64,000 nt of DNA. It comes from Thauera sp. Its GTDB lineage: Bacteria > Pseudomonadota > Gammaproteobacteria > Burkholderiales > Rhodocyclaceae. The notes below the pieces were generated by a model that was given only the letters and a program-made list of their open reading frames with translations, was not told the origin of the DNA and did not search any database. Where the stretch lies: contig JACKMB010000001.1 of assembly GCA_024235615.1 (NCBI GenBank), forward strand, positions 1,237,326 to 1,301,325. Direction: 5' to 3'. The position numbers and the translations under genes are program-made. This document shows, in pieces, positions 9,139 through 19,071 of this stretch (position 1 is the first letter of the stretch; each line of letters begins with the position of its first letter).

Positions 9139-10206
9139 ATGAGCATCAAACGATCCGGCCGGCTCGCCTGGGTGGGCGCCGGCGTTCTCGTGCTCGCCGC
9201 GGCCGGCGCCTGGCAGCTCCTGCGCCCGGCGCCCGACGACGGCAGCTTCGTGCGCGGCAACGGCCGCATCGAGGCCACCGAGGTCGATGTCGCCGCCAAG
9301 ACGCCCGGGCGGGTGGACGAGATCCTGGTCAACGAAGGCGACTTCGTCACCCGCGCCGACGTGATCGCACGCATGGACGTCAAGGCCCTGCAGGCCCAGC
9401 TCGCACAGGCGCGCGCCGAGGTCGCCAACGCCCTCAGCGCGCGCGAGACCGCGCGTGCCCAAGTCGCCCAGCGCCAGGCCGACGTGACCATGGCCGAAGC
9501 CGTGCTGGTGCAGGGTCGCGCCGAGTACGACGTCGCCCGCCGCACCGCGGCGCGCTCGCAGGCGCTGCTGAGCGACCGCGCCACCTCCGCGCAGAAGGCC
9601 GACGACGACGCGGCGCGCGCGCGCACCGCCGAGGCCAGCATCCACGTCGCCGAGGCCCGCATCGTCGCCGCCCGCGCCGGGGTGCGCGCGGCCGAGGCCC
9701 AGGTGCAGCAGGCCGAGGCCGCGATCCGCGCCGCCGAGGCCGTGGTCGCCCGCCTCGAGACCGAGATCGCCGACGGCGAGCTGCGCGCCCCGCGCAGTGG
9801 CCGCGTGCAGTACCGCGTGGTGCAGCCGGGCGAGGTGGTCGCGGGCGGCGGCAAGGTGGTGAGCCTGGTCGACGTCGGCGACGTCTACATGACCTTCTTC
9901 CTGCCCGAGATGGCCGCCGGCCGCGTGGCGCTCGGCAGCGAGGTGCGCATCGTGCTCGACGCCGCGCAGGCCTTCGTGATCCCGGCCAGGGTGTCCTACG
10001 TCGCCAGCGTCGCCCAGTTCACGCCCAAGACCGTCGAGACGCAGAGCGAGCGCCAGAAGATGGTCTTCCGCGTCAAGGCGCGCATCGATCCCGAGCTGCT
10101 CGCCAGGTACCCCGAGCAGGTCAAGACCGGCCTGCCCGGCATCGCCCACCTGCGCCTGAACGCCCAGCGCGAGTGGCCGCCCGAGCTGCAGCCGAGGCTG
10201 CCGTGA
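9139..10206 (+). CDS. HlyD-family membrane fusion protein (YhiI-like)
   Basis: A 355-residue periplasmic adaptor of an ABC exporter. ATG 9139 is chosen because GAGGAGAATCTC precedes it. One N-terminal transmembrane segment ([20 protein letters not shown]) is followed by a biotinyl-lipoyl half-motif ([20 protein letters not shown]), a long Ala/Arg-rich coiled coil (about residues 85-220), the second half-motif [18 protein letters not shown] and a beta-barrel region. It bridges the inner-membrane ABC proteins encoded downstream to an outer-membrane channel. It overlaps the next gene (GTGA). Confidence 0.92.
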   Translation: MSIKRSGRLAWVGAGVLVLAAAGAWQLLRPAPDDGSFVRGNGRIEATEVDVAAKTPGRVDEILVNEGDFVTRADVIARMDVKALQAQLAQARAEVANALSARETARAQVAQRQADVTMAEAVLVQGRAEYDVARRTAARSQALLSDRATSAQKADDDAARARTAEASIHVAEARIVAARAGVRAAEAQVQQAEAAIRAAEAVVARLETEIADGELRAPRSGRVQYRVVQPGEVVAGGGKVVSLVDVGDVYMTFFLPEMAAGRVALGSEVRIVLDAAQAFVIPARVSYVASVAQFTPKTVETQSERQKMVFRVKARIDPELLARYPEQVKTGLPGIAHLRLNAQREWPPELQPRLP

Positions 10207-13200
10207 GCACTCCACGGGACCGCGTGGTGCCGGCCGGCGCACCGGCCTCCTTGCCCGGCACGTCGGGCGCACCCTCTGCCCGACCGGGCGGCGCATCGGC
10301 CGCTCCACCCGGCAACGCGGGCAGGTGCGCGCCTTCGTCGCCCGCGCACAGCCCCCCGTCGCCGGTCGTGCGCCTCATCGACGTGCACCACCGCTACGCC
10401 GACACCCGCGCCGCCGACGCGCTCACGCTGGACCTCCCCGCCGGGCGCATGATCGGCTTCATCGGCCCCGACGGCGTGGGCAAATCCACCTGGCTCGGCC
10501 TGATCGCCGGCGCGCGCAGGATCCAGCGCGGCACGGTCGAGGTGCTCGGCGGCGACATGGCGGACGCCCGCCACCGCGCGCGCGTCTGCCCGCGCATCGC
10601 CTACATGCCGCAGGGCCTGGGCAAGAACCTCTACCCCACGCTGTCGGTGTTCGAGAACATCGACTTCTTCGGCCGCCTGTTCGGCCAATCCGCGGCCGAG
10701 CGCGCGCGCCGCATCGCGGAACTGCTCGCCGCCACCGGCATGACGGCCTTCGCCGAGCGTCCCGCCAACAAGCTCTCCGGCGGCATGAAGCAGAAGCTCG
10801 GCCTGTGCTGCGCGCTCATCCACGACCCCGACCTGCTCATCCTCGACGAGCCCACCACCGGCGTCGATCCGCTGTCGCGCCGGCAGTTCTGGGAGCTCAT
10901 CGACCGCATCCGCGCCGACCGCCCCGGCATGAGCGTGCTCATCGCCACCGCCTACATGGAAGAGGCCGAGGGCTACGACTGGCTGGTGGCGGTCGATGCC
11001 GGCCGCGTGCTCGCCACCGGCACGCCCGCCGAGCTGCGCGCAGCCGGCGGCGCCGACACCCTGGAAGAGGCCTTCATCGCCCTGCTGCCCGAGGCGCGCC
11101 GGCGCGACCATCGTCGCCTGGAGATCCCGCCGATCGAGACCGGCGAGGTGGTCATCGAGGCACGCGGCCTGCAGATGCGCTTCGGCGACTTCGTCGCGGT
11201 GGACGACGTCAATCTGCAGGTGCGGCGCGGCGAGATCTTCGGCTTCCTCGGCTCCAACGGCTGCGGCAAATCCACCACCATGAAGATGCTCACCGGCCTG
11301 CTCGAGCCCAGCGCCGGCGAGGCCCTGCTGCTCGGGCGCCGGCTCGACGCGAGCAACATCGAGACCCGCCGCCGCGTGGGCTACATGTCGCAGTCCTTCT
11401 CGCTCTACGGCGAGCTCTCGGTGCGGCAGAACCTCGACCTGCACGCGCGCCTCTTCCACCTGCCCGCGGACGCGGCTGCATCCCGCATCACCGAGCTCGC
11501 GCGCCGCTTCGACCTCGCCCCGGTGATGGACATCCAGCCCGACGCCCTGCCGCTGGGCATCCGCCAGCGCCTGCAGCTCGCGGTGGCGGTGCTGCACCGC
11601 CCCGACGTGCTGATCCTCGACGAGCCCACCTCGGGCGTCGATCCGGTCGCGCGCGACCACTTCTGGGCGCTGATCGTCGACCTGTCGCGCAAGGACGGCG
11701 TGACCATCTTCATCACCACCCACTTCATGAACGAGGCCCAGCGCTGCGACCGCATCTCGCTGATGCACGCCGGCCGCATCCTCGCCAGCGACACCCCCGC
11801 CGCCCTCGCCGCCGCGCGCGGGTGCGAGCGGCTGGAGGATGCGTTCATCGCGTATCTGGAAGAAGCGAGCGGCGCGCCCCCGGACGCCGAAATTCGCGCC
11901 TCCCGGCGCTCCTACAACCCGCCAGACACCACCGCCCCCTGCAGGAGCGGCGGCAGCCGCGAATCCGGCGGCGACGCGCCGACCACGCCGACACCGCCCC
12001 CGGACGCCGAAATTCGCGCCTGCCGGCGCTCCTACAACCCGCCAGACACCGCCGAGCCCCCCTGTAGGAGCGGCGGCAGCCGCGAATACGGCGGCGACGC
12101 GCCGACCACGCCGACTCCAGCCGCCGACCGCATCGCCCGCTTCAGCCTCGGCCGCCTGCTCAGCTTCTCGGCGCGCGAGGCCACCGAGCTGCGGCGCGAT
12201 CCGGTGCGGCTGACGCTGGCGCTGCTCGGCAGCCTGTTGCTGATGCTGGTGATGGGCTATGGCATCACCATGGACGTCGAGGACCTGCACTACGCGGTGC
12301 TCGACCACGACCGCAGCGTCGCCAGCCAGAGCTACACCCTGCGCATCGCCGGCTCGCGCTACTTCCTGGAGCAGGCGCCGCTCGACAGCCACGCCGACCT
12401 CGACGCGCGCATGCGTGCGGGCAGGCTGGCGATGGCGATCGAGATCCCGCCCGGCTTCGGCCGCGAGCTCGCGCGCGGCAAGGCGCCGCAGGTGGCGGTG
12501 TGGCTGGACGGTTCGATGCCGCTGCGCGCCGAGCTCGCGCGCGCCTACGTCGGCGGCGTGCACGCGCAGACGCTCGCCGACGTGATCGCCGAATCCGGCG
12601 CCGGCCCGGTGCGCGCGCTCGCCACCGTGGAGCCGCGCTACCGCTACAACCCCGAGCTGCTCAGCCTGGTGTCGATGGTGCCCAAGGTGATCCCGCTGCT
12701 GCTGGTCTTCATCCCCGCCATGCTCACCGCGCTCGGCGTGGTGCGCGAGAAGGAGCTCGGCTCCATCCTCAACGTCTACACCACGCCGGTCACCAAGCTC
12801 GAGTTCCTGCTCGGCAAGCAGCTGCCCTACATCGCGCTGTCGATGTTCAACTTCGCGCTCCTCTTCGTGCTCGCAGTGACCCTGTTCCAGGTGCCCTTCA
12901 AGGGCAGCCTGCTCGCCCTCGCCACCGGCGCCCTGCTCTACGTCGCCGCCACCACCGGCCTCGGCCTGCTCGCCTCCACGCTCACCAACAGCCAGGTCGC
13001 CGCGCTCGCCGGCACCTCGATCGGCACCCTGCTGCCGGCGATCCAGTTCTCCGGGCTGATGGACCCGGTGAGCGCGCTCGAGGGCGGCGGCTACTGGATC
13101 GGCGCCATCTACCCCACCACCCACTTCCTCACCATCGCCAGCGGCACCTTCTCCAAGGCGCTCGGCTTCGCCGACCTCGTCGGGTCCTTCGTGCCGCTCG

Positions 13201-13262
13201 CGCTCGCGATCCCCGTGCTCACCCTGCTGTCGGCGCTGCTGCTGAAGAAGCAGGCCAAGTGA
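10203..13262 (+). CDS. Fused double-ATPase/permease ABC exporter (RbbA-like)
   Basis: 1019 residues, starting at GTG 10203, which overlaps the hlyD stop. Two ABC domains are followed by an ABC-2 permease. Domain 1: Walker A GPDGVGKS (88-95), LSGGM (191-195), LLILDEP (211-217). Domain 2: Walker A GSNGCGKS (350-357), a degenerate signature LPLGIRQR (449-456), VLILDEP (469-475). Membrane helices start near residue 670, with [20 protein letters not shown] and the ABC-2 core [17 protein letters not shown]. Between them residues 560-640 are two 40-residue copies encoded by REP hairpins, with no stop and no frame change. E. coli RbbA has the same domain order without that linker. It forms the exporter with HlyD and the next permease. 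Confidence 0.92.
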   Translation: MSTPRDRVVPAGAPASLPGTSGAPSARPGGASAAPPGNAGRCAPSSPAHSPPSPVVRLIDVHHRYADTRAADALTLDLPAGRMIGFIGPDGVGKSTWLGLIAGARRIQRGTVEVLGGDMADARHRARVCPRIAYMPQGLGKNLYPTLSVFENIDFFGRLFGQSAAERARRIAELLAATGMTAFAERPANKLSGGMKQKLGLCCALIHDPDLLILDEPTTGVDPLSRRQFWELIDRIRADRPGMSVLIATAYMEEAEGYDWLVAVDAGRVLATGTPAELRAAGGADTLEEAFIALLPEARRRDHRRLEIPPIETGEVVIEARGLQMRFGDFVAVDDVNLQVRRGEIFGFLGSNGCGKSTTMKMLTGLLEPSAGEALLLGRRLDASNIETRRRVGYMSQSFSLYGELSVRQNLDLHARLFHLPADAAASRITELARRFDLAPVMDIQPDALPLGIRQRLQLAVAVLHRPDVLILDEPTSGVDPVARDHFWALIVDLSRKDGVTIFITTHFMNEAQRCDRISLMHAGRILASDTPAALAAARGCERLEDAFIAYLEEASGAPPDAEIRASRRSYNPPDTTAPCRSGGSRESGGDAPTTPTPPPDAEIRACRRSYNPPDTAEPPCRSGGSREYGGDAPTTPTPAADRIARFSLGRLLSFSAREATELRRDPVRLTLALLGSLLLMLVMGYGITMDVEDLHYAVLDHDRSVASQSYTLRIAGSRYFLEQAPLDSHADLDARMRAGRLAMAIEIPPGFGRELARGKAPQVAVWLDGSMPLRAELARAYVGGVHAQTLADVIAESGAGPVRALATVEPRYRYNPELLSLVSMVPKVIPLLLVFIPAMLTALGVVREKELGSILNVYTTPVTKLEFLLGKQLPYIALSMFNFALLFVLAVTLFQVPFKGSLLALATGALLYVAATTGLGLLASTLTNSQVAALAGTSIGTLLPAIQFSGLMDPVSALEGGGYWIGAIYPTTHFLTIASGTFSKALGFADLVGSFVPLALAIPVLTLLSALLLKKQAK
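11881..12123 (+). repeat. In-frame tandem duplication of a REP pair inside the RbbA-like gene
   Basis: A 120-base unit starting CGGACGCCGAAATTCGCGCC (11881) is repeated at 12001. Each unit holds a type A hairpin on the minus strand and a type B hairpin on the plus strand. The first unit is exactly 40 codons and the second has one codon more. Translated, each gives [16 protein letters not shown] then CRSGGSRE, with no stop. It lies in the linker between ATPase 2 and the permease. Confidence 0.93.
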
Positions 13263-14503
13263 GCGCCGCCGCCATGGTCCGCCAACCCCTTCCCCCGCAC
13301 CCGCCAGGGCCGCCAGACGCGGCTGACACGCCGAACCGGCCCAGCCCGCCGAACCACACGGGCCACGCTACCCGCGCCACCCACCTGCGCAACATCTGGA
13401 ACCTCGGCCTCAAGGAGTTCCGCAGTCTGTCGCGCGACTTCGCGATGGTCTTCCTGATCGTCTTCATGTTCAGCGCGTCGATCTACGCCGACGCCCGCGC
13501 CAAGCCCGAGAGCCTGTCGCGCGCATCGATCGCGGTGGTGGACGAGGACGGCTCGCAGCTCTCCGGCCGCATCGTCGCCGCGCTGCAGCCGCCGCAGTTC
13601 CTGCCCCCCGAGCACGTCGGCCTCGCCGACATGGACCGCGGGCTGGACGCCGGCCGCCACACCTTCGTGCTCGACATCCCGCCCAACTTCCAGCGCGACG
13701 TGCTCGCCGGCCGCAGCCCGGCGCTTCAGCTCAACATCGACGCCACCCGCCAGGGCCAGGCGCAGACCGGCGCCGGCTACATCCAGAACATCATCGCCGA
13801 CGAGGTGCGCGCCTTCGTGCAGCGCATGCGCGCGCCGGCGCCGCAGCCGGTCGAGCTCGTCCCGCGCGCCATGTTCAACCCCAACCTCGAGGCGAGCTGG
13901 TTCGCCGCGATCAACGCCATCATCAACAACGTCACCATGCTCGGCATCCTGCTCACCGGCGCGGCGCTGATCCGCGAGCGCGAGCACGGAACCATCGAGC
14001 ACCTGCTGGTGATGCCGGTCACCCCGCTCGAGATCATGCTGTCGAAGATCTGGGCCATGGGCGTGGTGGTGCTGGTGGCCTCGTCGTTCTCGCTGCAGGT
14101 GATGGTGAAGGGCGTGCTCGGCATCACGGTGGCGGGCTCGGCCGTGCTGTTCGGCGCCGGCACCCTGCTCTACCTCTTCGCCGCCGCCTCGATCGGCATC
14201 TACATGGGCACGATCGCGCGCAGCATGCCGCAGTTCGGGCTGATGTCCATCCTCGTGCTGCTGCCGCTGCAGATCCTCTCCGGCGGCGTGACCCCGCGCG
14301 AGAGCATGCCCGAGGCCATCCAGGCCATCATGGCGCTGGCCCCGACCACGCACTACGTGTCGCTCGCGCAGGCCATCCTCTTCCGCGGCGCCGGGGTGGA
14401 CGTGGTGTGGCCGGCCTTCGCGATGGTGGCGGCGATCGGCGCGGTCTTCCTGGGCCTGGCGCACCACCGCCTGCGTCACACCATCGGAACGATGCAGAAT
14501 TGA
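13259..14503 (+). CDS. ABC-2 type permease (YhhJ-like)
   Basis: 414 residues from GTG 13259 (overlapping the previous stop), or 409 from ATG 13274. A Pro-rich N-terminal tail is followed by one helix ([18 protein letters not shown]), a large periplasmic domain (about residues 75-210) and the ABC-2 core from [21 protein letters not shown] on, with [20 protein letters not shown] and further helices. It is the second permease of the exporter and closes the three-gene operon. Export substrate unknown; homologous clusters are linked to secretion of hydrophobic compounds. Confidence 0.9.
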   Translation: MSAAAMVRQPLPPHPPGPPDAADTPNRPSPPNHTGHATRATHLRNIWNLGLKEFRSLSRDFAMVFLIVFMFSASIYADARAKPESLSRASIAVVDEDGSQLSGRIVAALQPPQFLPPEHVGLADMDRGLDAGRHTFVLDIPPNFQRDVLAGRSPALQLNIDATRQGQAQTGAGYIQNIIADEVRAFVQRMRAPAPQPVELVPRAMFNPNLEASWFAAINAIINNVTMLGILLTGAALIREREHGTIEHLLVMPVTPLEIMLSKIWAMGVVVLVASSFSLQVMVKGVLGITVAGSAVLFGAGTLLYLFAAASIGIYMGTIARSMPQFGLMSILVLLPLQILSGGVTPRESMPEAIQAIMALAPTTHYVSLAQAILFRGAGVDVVWPAFAMVAAIGAVFLGLAHHRLRHTIGTMQN

Positions 14504-14526
14504 ACCCTCGCGAAAGGAGAATGCCG

Positions 14527-16491
14527 ATGAGTCCATCCGCCCCCAAGCCGCCCTCCAGGCAAGCCGCGCCGGCGCGCACGCGGCGCCAGCCGCTGAATGA
14601 AGCGGCCACCGGCACGGCCGGCAAACCTGCACGCGGAGCACGCGCGAACGCGTCCGGTGCAAGCACACCCGCCTCGAGCGCCCCCTCCGCGACGCACGCG
14701 CAGACGCCGAAACCGCTCGCCCGCCCCACCGCTCACCCCGCGCGCAGCTTTGCCGCACCCTTCGCCCCGCCACCGCCGCGCAACCCGCTCGATCGCCGCG
14801 TGCATGCGGCCATCGCGCGCGCCACCGCCTCGGTGTCGCCGATCGCGCTGCTGCTGGCCGCGGTGGACTGGGCCGGCCACCTCGCACTGTCGCCAGGCAA
14901 GCGCATGGAGCTCGCCGACCTCGGCATCGAGCAGACGCGCCGCCTGCTGCGTTACGCGCAGCAGCTCGCCGTCGCCCCCGCGGGCAGCGCCGCGCACGAA
15001 TGCATCGAGCCGCCCGCGCAGGACCGCCGCTTCAAGGCGCCCGAGTGGCACGCCTGGCCCTTCAACCTGATGCACCAGTCCTTCCTGCTCGGCCAGGAGT
15101 GGTGGGACGCCGCCACCCACGGCGTGGCCGGCGTGTCGCGCCACCACGAGCAGGTCGTCGCCTTCGCCGCGCGCCAGCTGCTCGACCTGTTCTCGCCGGG
15201 CAACTTCCTGCCCACCAACCCCGTGGTGCTGCGCCAGACGCAGGAGAGCGGCGGCTTGAACCTCGTGCGCGGCGCCATCCACGCCGTCGAGGACTTCGAG
15301 CGCCTGGTCGGCGGCGCCCCGCCGGCGGGCGCCGAGGATTTCGTCGTCGGTCGCGACGTGGCCGTCACCCCCGGCAAGGTGGTGCTGCGCAACCGCCTCG
15401 TCGAGCTCATCCAGTACGCGCCCGCCACCGCCGATGTTTACGCCGAGCCGGTGCTGATCGTGCCGGCCTGGATCATGAAGTACTACATCCTCGACCTCTC
15501 GCCGCACAACTCGCTGGTCAGGTACCTGGTCGAGCGCGGCCACACCGTGTTCTGCATCTCGTGGAAGAACCCGGGGACCGACGAGCGCGCGCTCGACATG
15601 GACGACTACCTGCAGCTCGGCTTCTTCGCCGCGCTCGACGCGATCAATGCCGTCGTCCCCGGGCAGAAGGTGCACGCCACCGGCTACTGCCTCGGCGGCA
15701 CCCTGCTGGCGATCGCCGCCGCGGCGATGGACCGCGACGGCGACACCCGGCTGGGCTCGATGACGCTATTCACCGCGCAGACCGACTTCACCGAGCCGGG
15801 CGAGCTCGCGCTCTTCATCGACGAGAGCGAGGTCAGCCTGCTCGAGGCGCAGATGGAGGAGACCGGCTTCCTCACCGCCGGCCAGATGGCGGGCGCCTTC
15901 CAGATCCTGCGCTCCAACGACCTGCTGTGGTCGCGCATCGTCGGCGAATACCTCATGGGCGAGCGCACGCCGATGAACGACCTCATGGCCTGGAACGCCG
16001 ACGCCACCCGCATGCCCGCGCGCATGCACAGCCAGTACCTGCGCCGGCTCTTCCTCAACGACGACCTCAGCGAGGGGCGCTACCCCGTGGGCGGCAAGCC
16101 GGTGGCGCTGTCCGACATCGAGCTGCCGGTGTTCTGCGTCGCCACCCTCACCGACCACGTCGCGCCCTGGCGCTCGGTGTACAAGCTGCACTACCTGGTG
16201 CCGACCGAGATCAGCTTCGTGCTCACCAGCGGCGGCCACAACGCCGGCATCGTCAGCGAACCCGGCCGCCCGCGGCGCAGCTTCCGCCTGCGCACGCGCC
16301 CGGCGGGCGGCAACTACGTCCCGCCGGACGACTGGCTCGAGCGCACGCCCGAGCAGGAAGGCTCGTGGTGGCCGGCCTGGAGCGACTGGCTCGCCGCGCG
16401 CAGCGGCGCGCGCGTGGCGCCGCCGGCGATCGGTGCCGTAAACTATCCCGCGCTCGACGACGCGCCGGGCCGCTACGTGCATGAGAAGTGA
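14527..16491 (+). CDS. phaC: Poly(3-hydroxyalkanoate) synthase
   Basis: 654 residues from ATG 14527, which sits eight bases after AAAGGAG; an ATG at 14521 is too close to that site. The first ~85 residues are low-complexity (Ala, Pro, Arg, Ser), then come the PhaC N domain and an alpha/beta hydrolase fold. The catalytic triad is visible: C388 in GYCLGG (386-391, the lipase-box-like elbow), D543 in LTDHVAPW and H571 in GGHNAGI. VPAWIMKYYILDLSPHNSLV is the conserved core block. It polymerises hydroxyacyl-CoA into storage granules. The next gene is phasin-like, which fits. Confidence 0.93.
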   Translation: MSPSAPKPPSRQAAPARTRRQPLNEAATGTAGKPARGARANASGASTPASSAPSATHAQTPKPLARPTAHPARSFAAPFAPPPPRNPLDRRVHAAIARATASVSPIALLLAAVDWAGHLALSPGKRMELADLGIEQTRRLLRYAQQLAVAPAGSAAHECIEPPAQDRRFKAPEWHAWPFNLMHQSFLLGQEWWDAATHGVAGVSRHHEQVVAFAARQLLDLFSPGNFLPTNPVVLRQTQESGGLNLVRGAIHAVEDFERLVGGAPPAGAEDFVVGRDVAVTPGKVVLRNRLVELIQYAPATADVYAEPVLIVPAWIMKYYILDLSPHNSLVRYLVERGHTVFCISWKNPGTDERALDMDDYLQLGFFAALDAINAVVPGQKVHATGYCLGGTLLAIAAAAMDRDGDTRLGSMTLFTAQTDFTEPGELALFIDESEVSLLEAQMEETGFLTAGQMAGAFQILRSNDLLWSRIVGEYLMGERTPMNDLMAWNADATRMPARMHSQYLRRLFLNDDLSEGRYPVGGKPVALSDIELPVFCVATLTDHVAPWRSVYKLHYLVPTEISFVLTSGGHNAGIVSEPGRPRRSFRLRTRPAGGNYVPPDDWLERTPEQEGSWWPAWSDWLAARSGARVAPPAIGAVNYPALDDAPGRYVHEK

Positions 16492-16689
16492 ACGGGTGAT
16501 GCAGGAAGGCTGCCGGGTCTCGGGGAGTTCGCATCGCGCAGCGCCGATCGGGCGATGCGGGAGCCCTCCCGGGCGAAGCCTCTCCGACACCCGCGAACCG
16601 ATGCGCAGCCGCGCGGCGCGACCGATCTCGCCGAGCAGGCCCGGACGAGGCCCCGCCCTTGTCCGGATCCCATCCCGAAGGAAACCGCG

Positions 16690-17133
16690 ATGACCCCCGA
16701 CCCCCGCAACGCCCTCGCCCTCTTCAAGGCCAACCTCGAGCTGCAGTTCCGCCTGTGCGACCTCATGCGCCGCAACACGCTGCGCTGGAACGAGGCGCAG
16801 AACCGCATGATCGACGGCTGCGCCAGCGAATTCGAGGCCTCCGCCACCCGCCTGCTGGACGCCCCCGACTGGCAGCAGGTGGGCTTCGTCGCCACCGACC
16901 TCGGCTGGAAGTCCCTGCAGCAACGCAACTGCGCCCTGCTCAAGATGGCCGAAGCCGTGGTCGCCAACCAGTCCGCGCTGCAGCAGGACATGCAGCAGGC
17001 CTGGGCACAATGGCAGCACGACTGCACCCGCGCGCTCAAGGAAGCGAGCGGCACGATGCCGCTCAGCGCCACCTTCGAGGAGCTCCTCGCCACGGCCACC
17101 CGCCCGGCGCTGCTGCCCGGCAGCAAGGGCTGA
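16690..17133 (+). CDS. Phasin-like granule-associated protein
   Basis: 147 residues, all-helical and without cysteine-rich or catalytic motifs: FKANLELQFRLCDLMRRNTL, then SEFEASATRLLDAPDWQQVG. Small amphipathic helical proteins next to phaC coat polyhydroxyalkanoate granules, so I infer a phasin or a phaC-associated stabiliser. ATG 16690 follows CCCGAAGGAAACCGCG. The 198 bases between phaC and this gene hold no clear promoter or terminator, so co-transcription is possible. Confidence 0.65.
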   Translation: MTPDPRNALALFKANLELQFRLCDLMRRNTLRWNEAQNRMIDGCASEFEASATRLLDAPDWQQVGFVATDLGWKSLQQRNCALLKMAEAVVANQSALQQDMQQAWAQWQHDCTRALKEASGTMPLSATFEELLATATRPALLPGSKG

Positions 17134-17182
17134 CCCGGGCAAGCGCACCAGCCCCGGGCGCGTCGCCGGCCGCAGCGCCGCA

Positions 17183-17206
17183 TTCGCGCCTGCCGGCGCT
17201 CCTACA
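17183..17206 (-). repeat. Single type A REP-like hairpin
   Basis: One type A copy on the minus strand in the 210-base gap before the dehydrogenase gene, with no opposite partner. The following GGGGCGCCGGGCGCTGCTCG may be a decayed relative. Confidence 0.85.
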
Positions 17207-17343
17207 TCGGAGGTTACGGGGCGCCGGGCGCTGCTCGTGGCGCCCCTACACGCGGACGACGACGCCTCAACCGCCCGAATCGCGCGCGACCTTCACCCCC
17301 ACCCGCCCGCGGCGATAATCCCCGCTCCCCCCGAGAGCCCGCC

Positions 17344-18306
17344 ATGCAAAAGATCGTCTTCCTCGACCGCGCCACCCTCGCGCCGCAGATCCGCCTGCGC
17401 CGCCCTGCCTTCCCGCACGACTACGTCGAACACGCCCGCACCACGCCCGCCGAGCTCGTCGACCGCCTCGCCGGCGCCACCATCGCGATCCTCAACAAGG
17501 TCCGCCTCGACGCCGCGGCGATCGCGCAACTGCCGACGCTGCGCCTCGTCGCGGTCGCCGCCACCGGTACCGACTGCGTGGACAAGGCCGCCTGCGCCGC
17601 GCGCGGGATCGCGGTGTGCAACATCCGCGGCTACGCGCGCGACACCGTCCCCGAGCACGTCTTCGCGCTCCTGCTGGCGCTGCGCCGCCAGCTCGTCCCC
17701 TACCGCGACGACGTCCTCGCCGGCGAATGGCAGCGCGCCGGGCAGTTCTGCTTCTTCAACCACCCCATCCACGATCTCGCCGGCACGCGCCTCGGCATCG
17801 TCGGCGCCGGCGACCTCGGCCAGCGCGTCGCCGCGATCGCGCGCGCCTTCGGCATGGAGCCGGTGTTCGCCGCGCGCAAGGGCGCGCAGCCCGTCGACGA
17901 CCGCTACACGGCCTGGGACGAAGTGCTCGCCACCAGCGACGTCATCAGCCTGCACTGCCCGCTCACCGAGGCCACCCGCGGCCTCATCGGCCTGCCCGAG
18001 TTCCGCGCGATGGCGCGTCGCCCGCTGATGATCAACACCGCGCGCGGGGGCATCGTCGACGAGCACGCGCTGGTGCAGGCGCTCGACGAGGGCCTGATCG
18101 CCGGCGCCGGCTTCGACGTCACCGACGGCGAACCGCCCGCGCCCGACAGCCCGCTGATGCGCATCGCCGCCCGCCCGAACGTCATCCTCACCCCGCACAT
18201 CGCCTGGGCCTCGGACGAAGCCCAGCAGGCCCTCGCCGACCAGCTTGTCGATGTCATCGAAAAATTTGTTGGCGGCGAGCCGAGGAATCTCGTCGTCAGG
18301 GGCTAG
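17344..18306 (+). CDS. D-2-hydroxyacid dehydrogenase (glycerate dehydrogenase-like)
   Basis: A 320-residue NAD-dependent dehydrogenase that reduces 2-ketoacids such as hydroxypyruvate. The Rossmann motif GAGDLG (154-159) follows LGIV. Catalytic residues are R234 (NTARGG), E263 (TDGEPP) and H285 (LTPHIAW). The start LKxVFLDR-type sequence, the spacing and GTDCVDKAACAARGIAVCN match the HprA-like glycerate dehydrogenase branch. The ATG follows AGAGCCCGCC with a weak ribosome site. The exact substrate is not settled by sequence. Confidence 0.87.
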   Translation: MQKIVFLDRATLAPQIRLRRPAFPHDYVEHARTTPAELVDRLAGATIAILNKVRLDAAAIAQLPTLRLVAVAATGTDCVDKAACAARGIAVCNIRGYARDTVPEHVFALLLALRRQLVPYRDDVLAGEWQRAGQFCFFNHPIHDLAGTRLGIVGAGDLGQRVAAIARAFGMEPVFAARKGAQPVDDRYTAWDEVLATSDVISLHCPLTEATRGLIGLPEFRAMARRPLMINTARGGIVDEHALVQALDEGLIAGAGFDVTDGEPPAPDSPLMRIAARPNVILTPHIAWASDEAQQALADQLVDVIEKFVGGEPRNLVVRG

Positions 18307-18389
18307 GGAAGCGCGTCAAGGCCCGCCGGGTCGCGGAACGATCGGCTCCATGCAGAAGCGCGAGGCGATGTTCGTGACGGTGGGTTTCA

Positions 18390-19066
18390 TGTAGGAGCGC
18401 CGGCAGGCGCGAATTGGGCGGAGCGGCACTGGACGCGCGTTGCGGCGCCCACCGCCGCTTTCGCGCCTGCCGGCGCTCCTACAGGAGGCATCGCGGAGCC
18501 CGAGGCGATCGCGTTTGGGTTGGAGCGTTGCGCGCGTTGCGTGGCGGTTTCATGTAGGAGCGCCCGCTTTCAGCGGCACTGGACGCGCGTTACGCGCCCC
18601 TTTCGCGCCTGCCGGCGCTCCTGCGCGGCACGCGGAGCCCGAGGCGATCGCGTTTGCGTTGAAGCGTTGCACCGCGCGAGGCGGTGTTCGTGGCATCGGT
18701 TTCATGTAGGAGCGCCGGCAGGCGCGATCGCGTTTGCGGGAATGGACGCGCGTTGCGCCTCCACCACCGCTTTCGCGCCTGCCGGTTGCACGCGGAGCGA
18801 AGGCGATCGCGTTTGCGATTGGAGGTTGCGGTGCCCGAGGAGATCGCGTCGCAGGAATGCGTTGCACGCGCGCCGGCGGTGTTCGTGGCATCGGTTTCAT
18901 GTAGGAGCGCCGGCGGGCGCGAATTGCGCGGTGCGGCACTGGACGCGCGCTGACGGTGCCCCGCCGCTTTCGCGCCTGCCGGCGCTCCTTCAGGAGCATC
19001 GCGGAGCCTGAGGCGATCGCGTTTGCGTTGGGAGCATCTGCGGAGCCTGAGGCGATCGCGTTTGCG
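18390..19066. repeat. REP array with locus-specific spacer, interrupted by an IS
   Basis: Several units of about 150-180 bases: type A on the plus strand, then GGGCGG.GCGGCACTGGACGCGCGTT, then type A on the minus strand, then a spacer with GAGGCGATCGCGTTTGCGTTG. The unit continues beyond the IS1380 insertion at 20707. Individual units are decayed to different degrees. No gene is seen here. Confidence 0.88.
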
Positions 19067-19071
19067 TTGAA

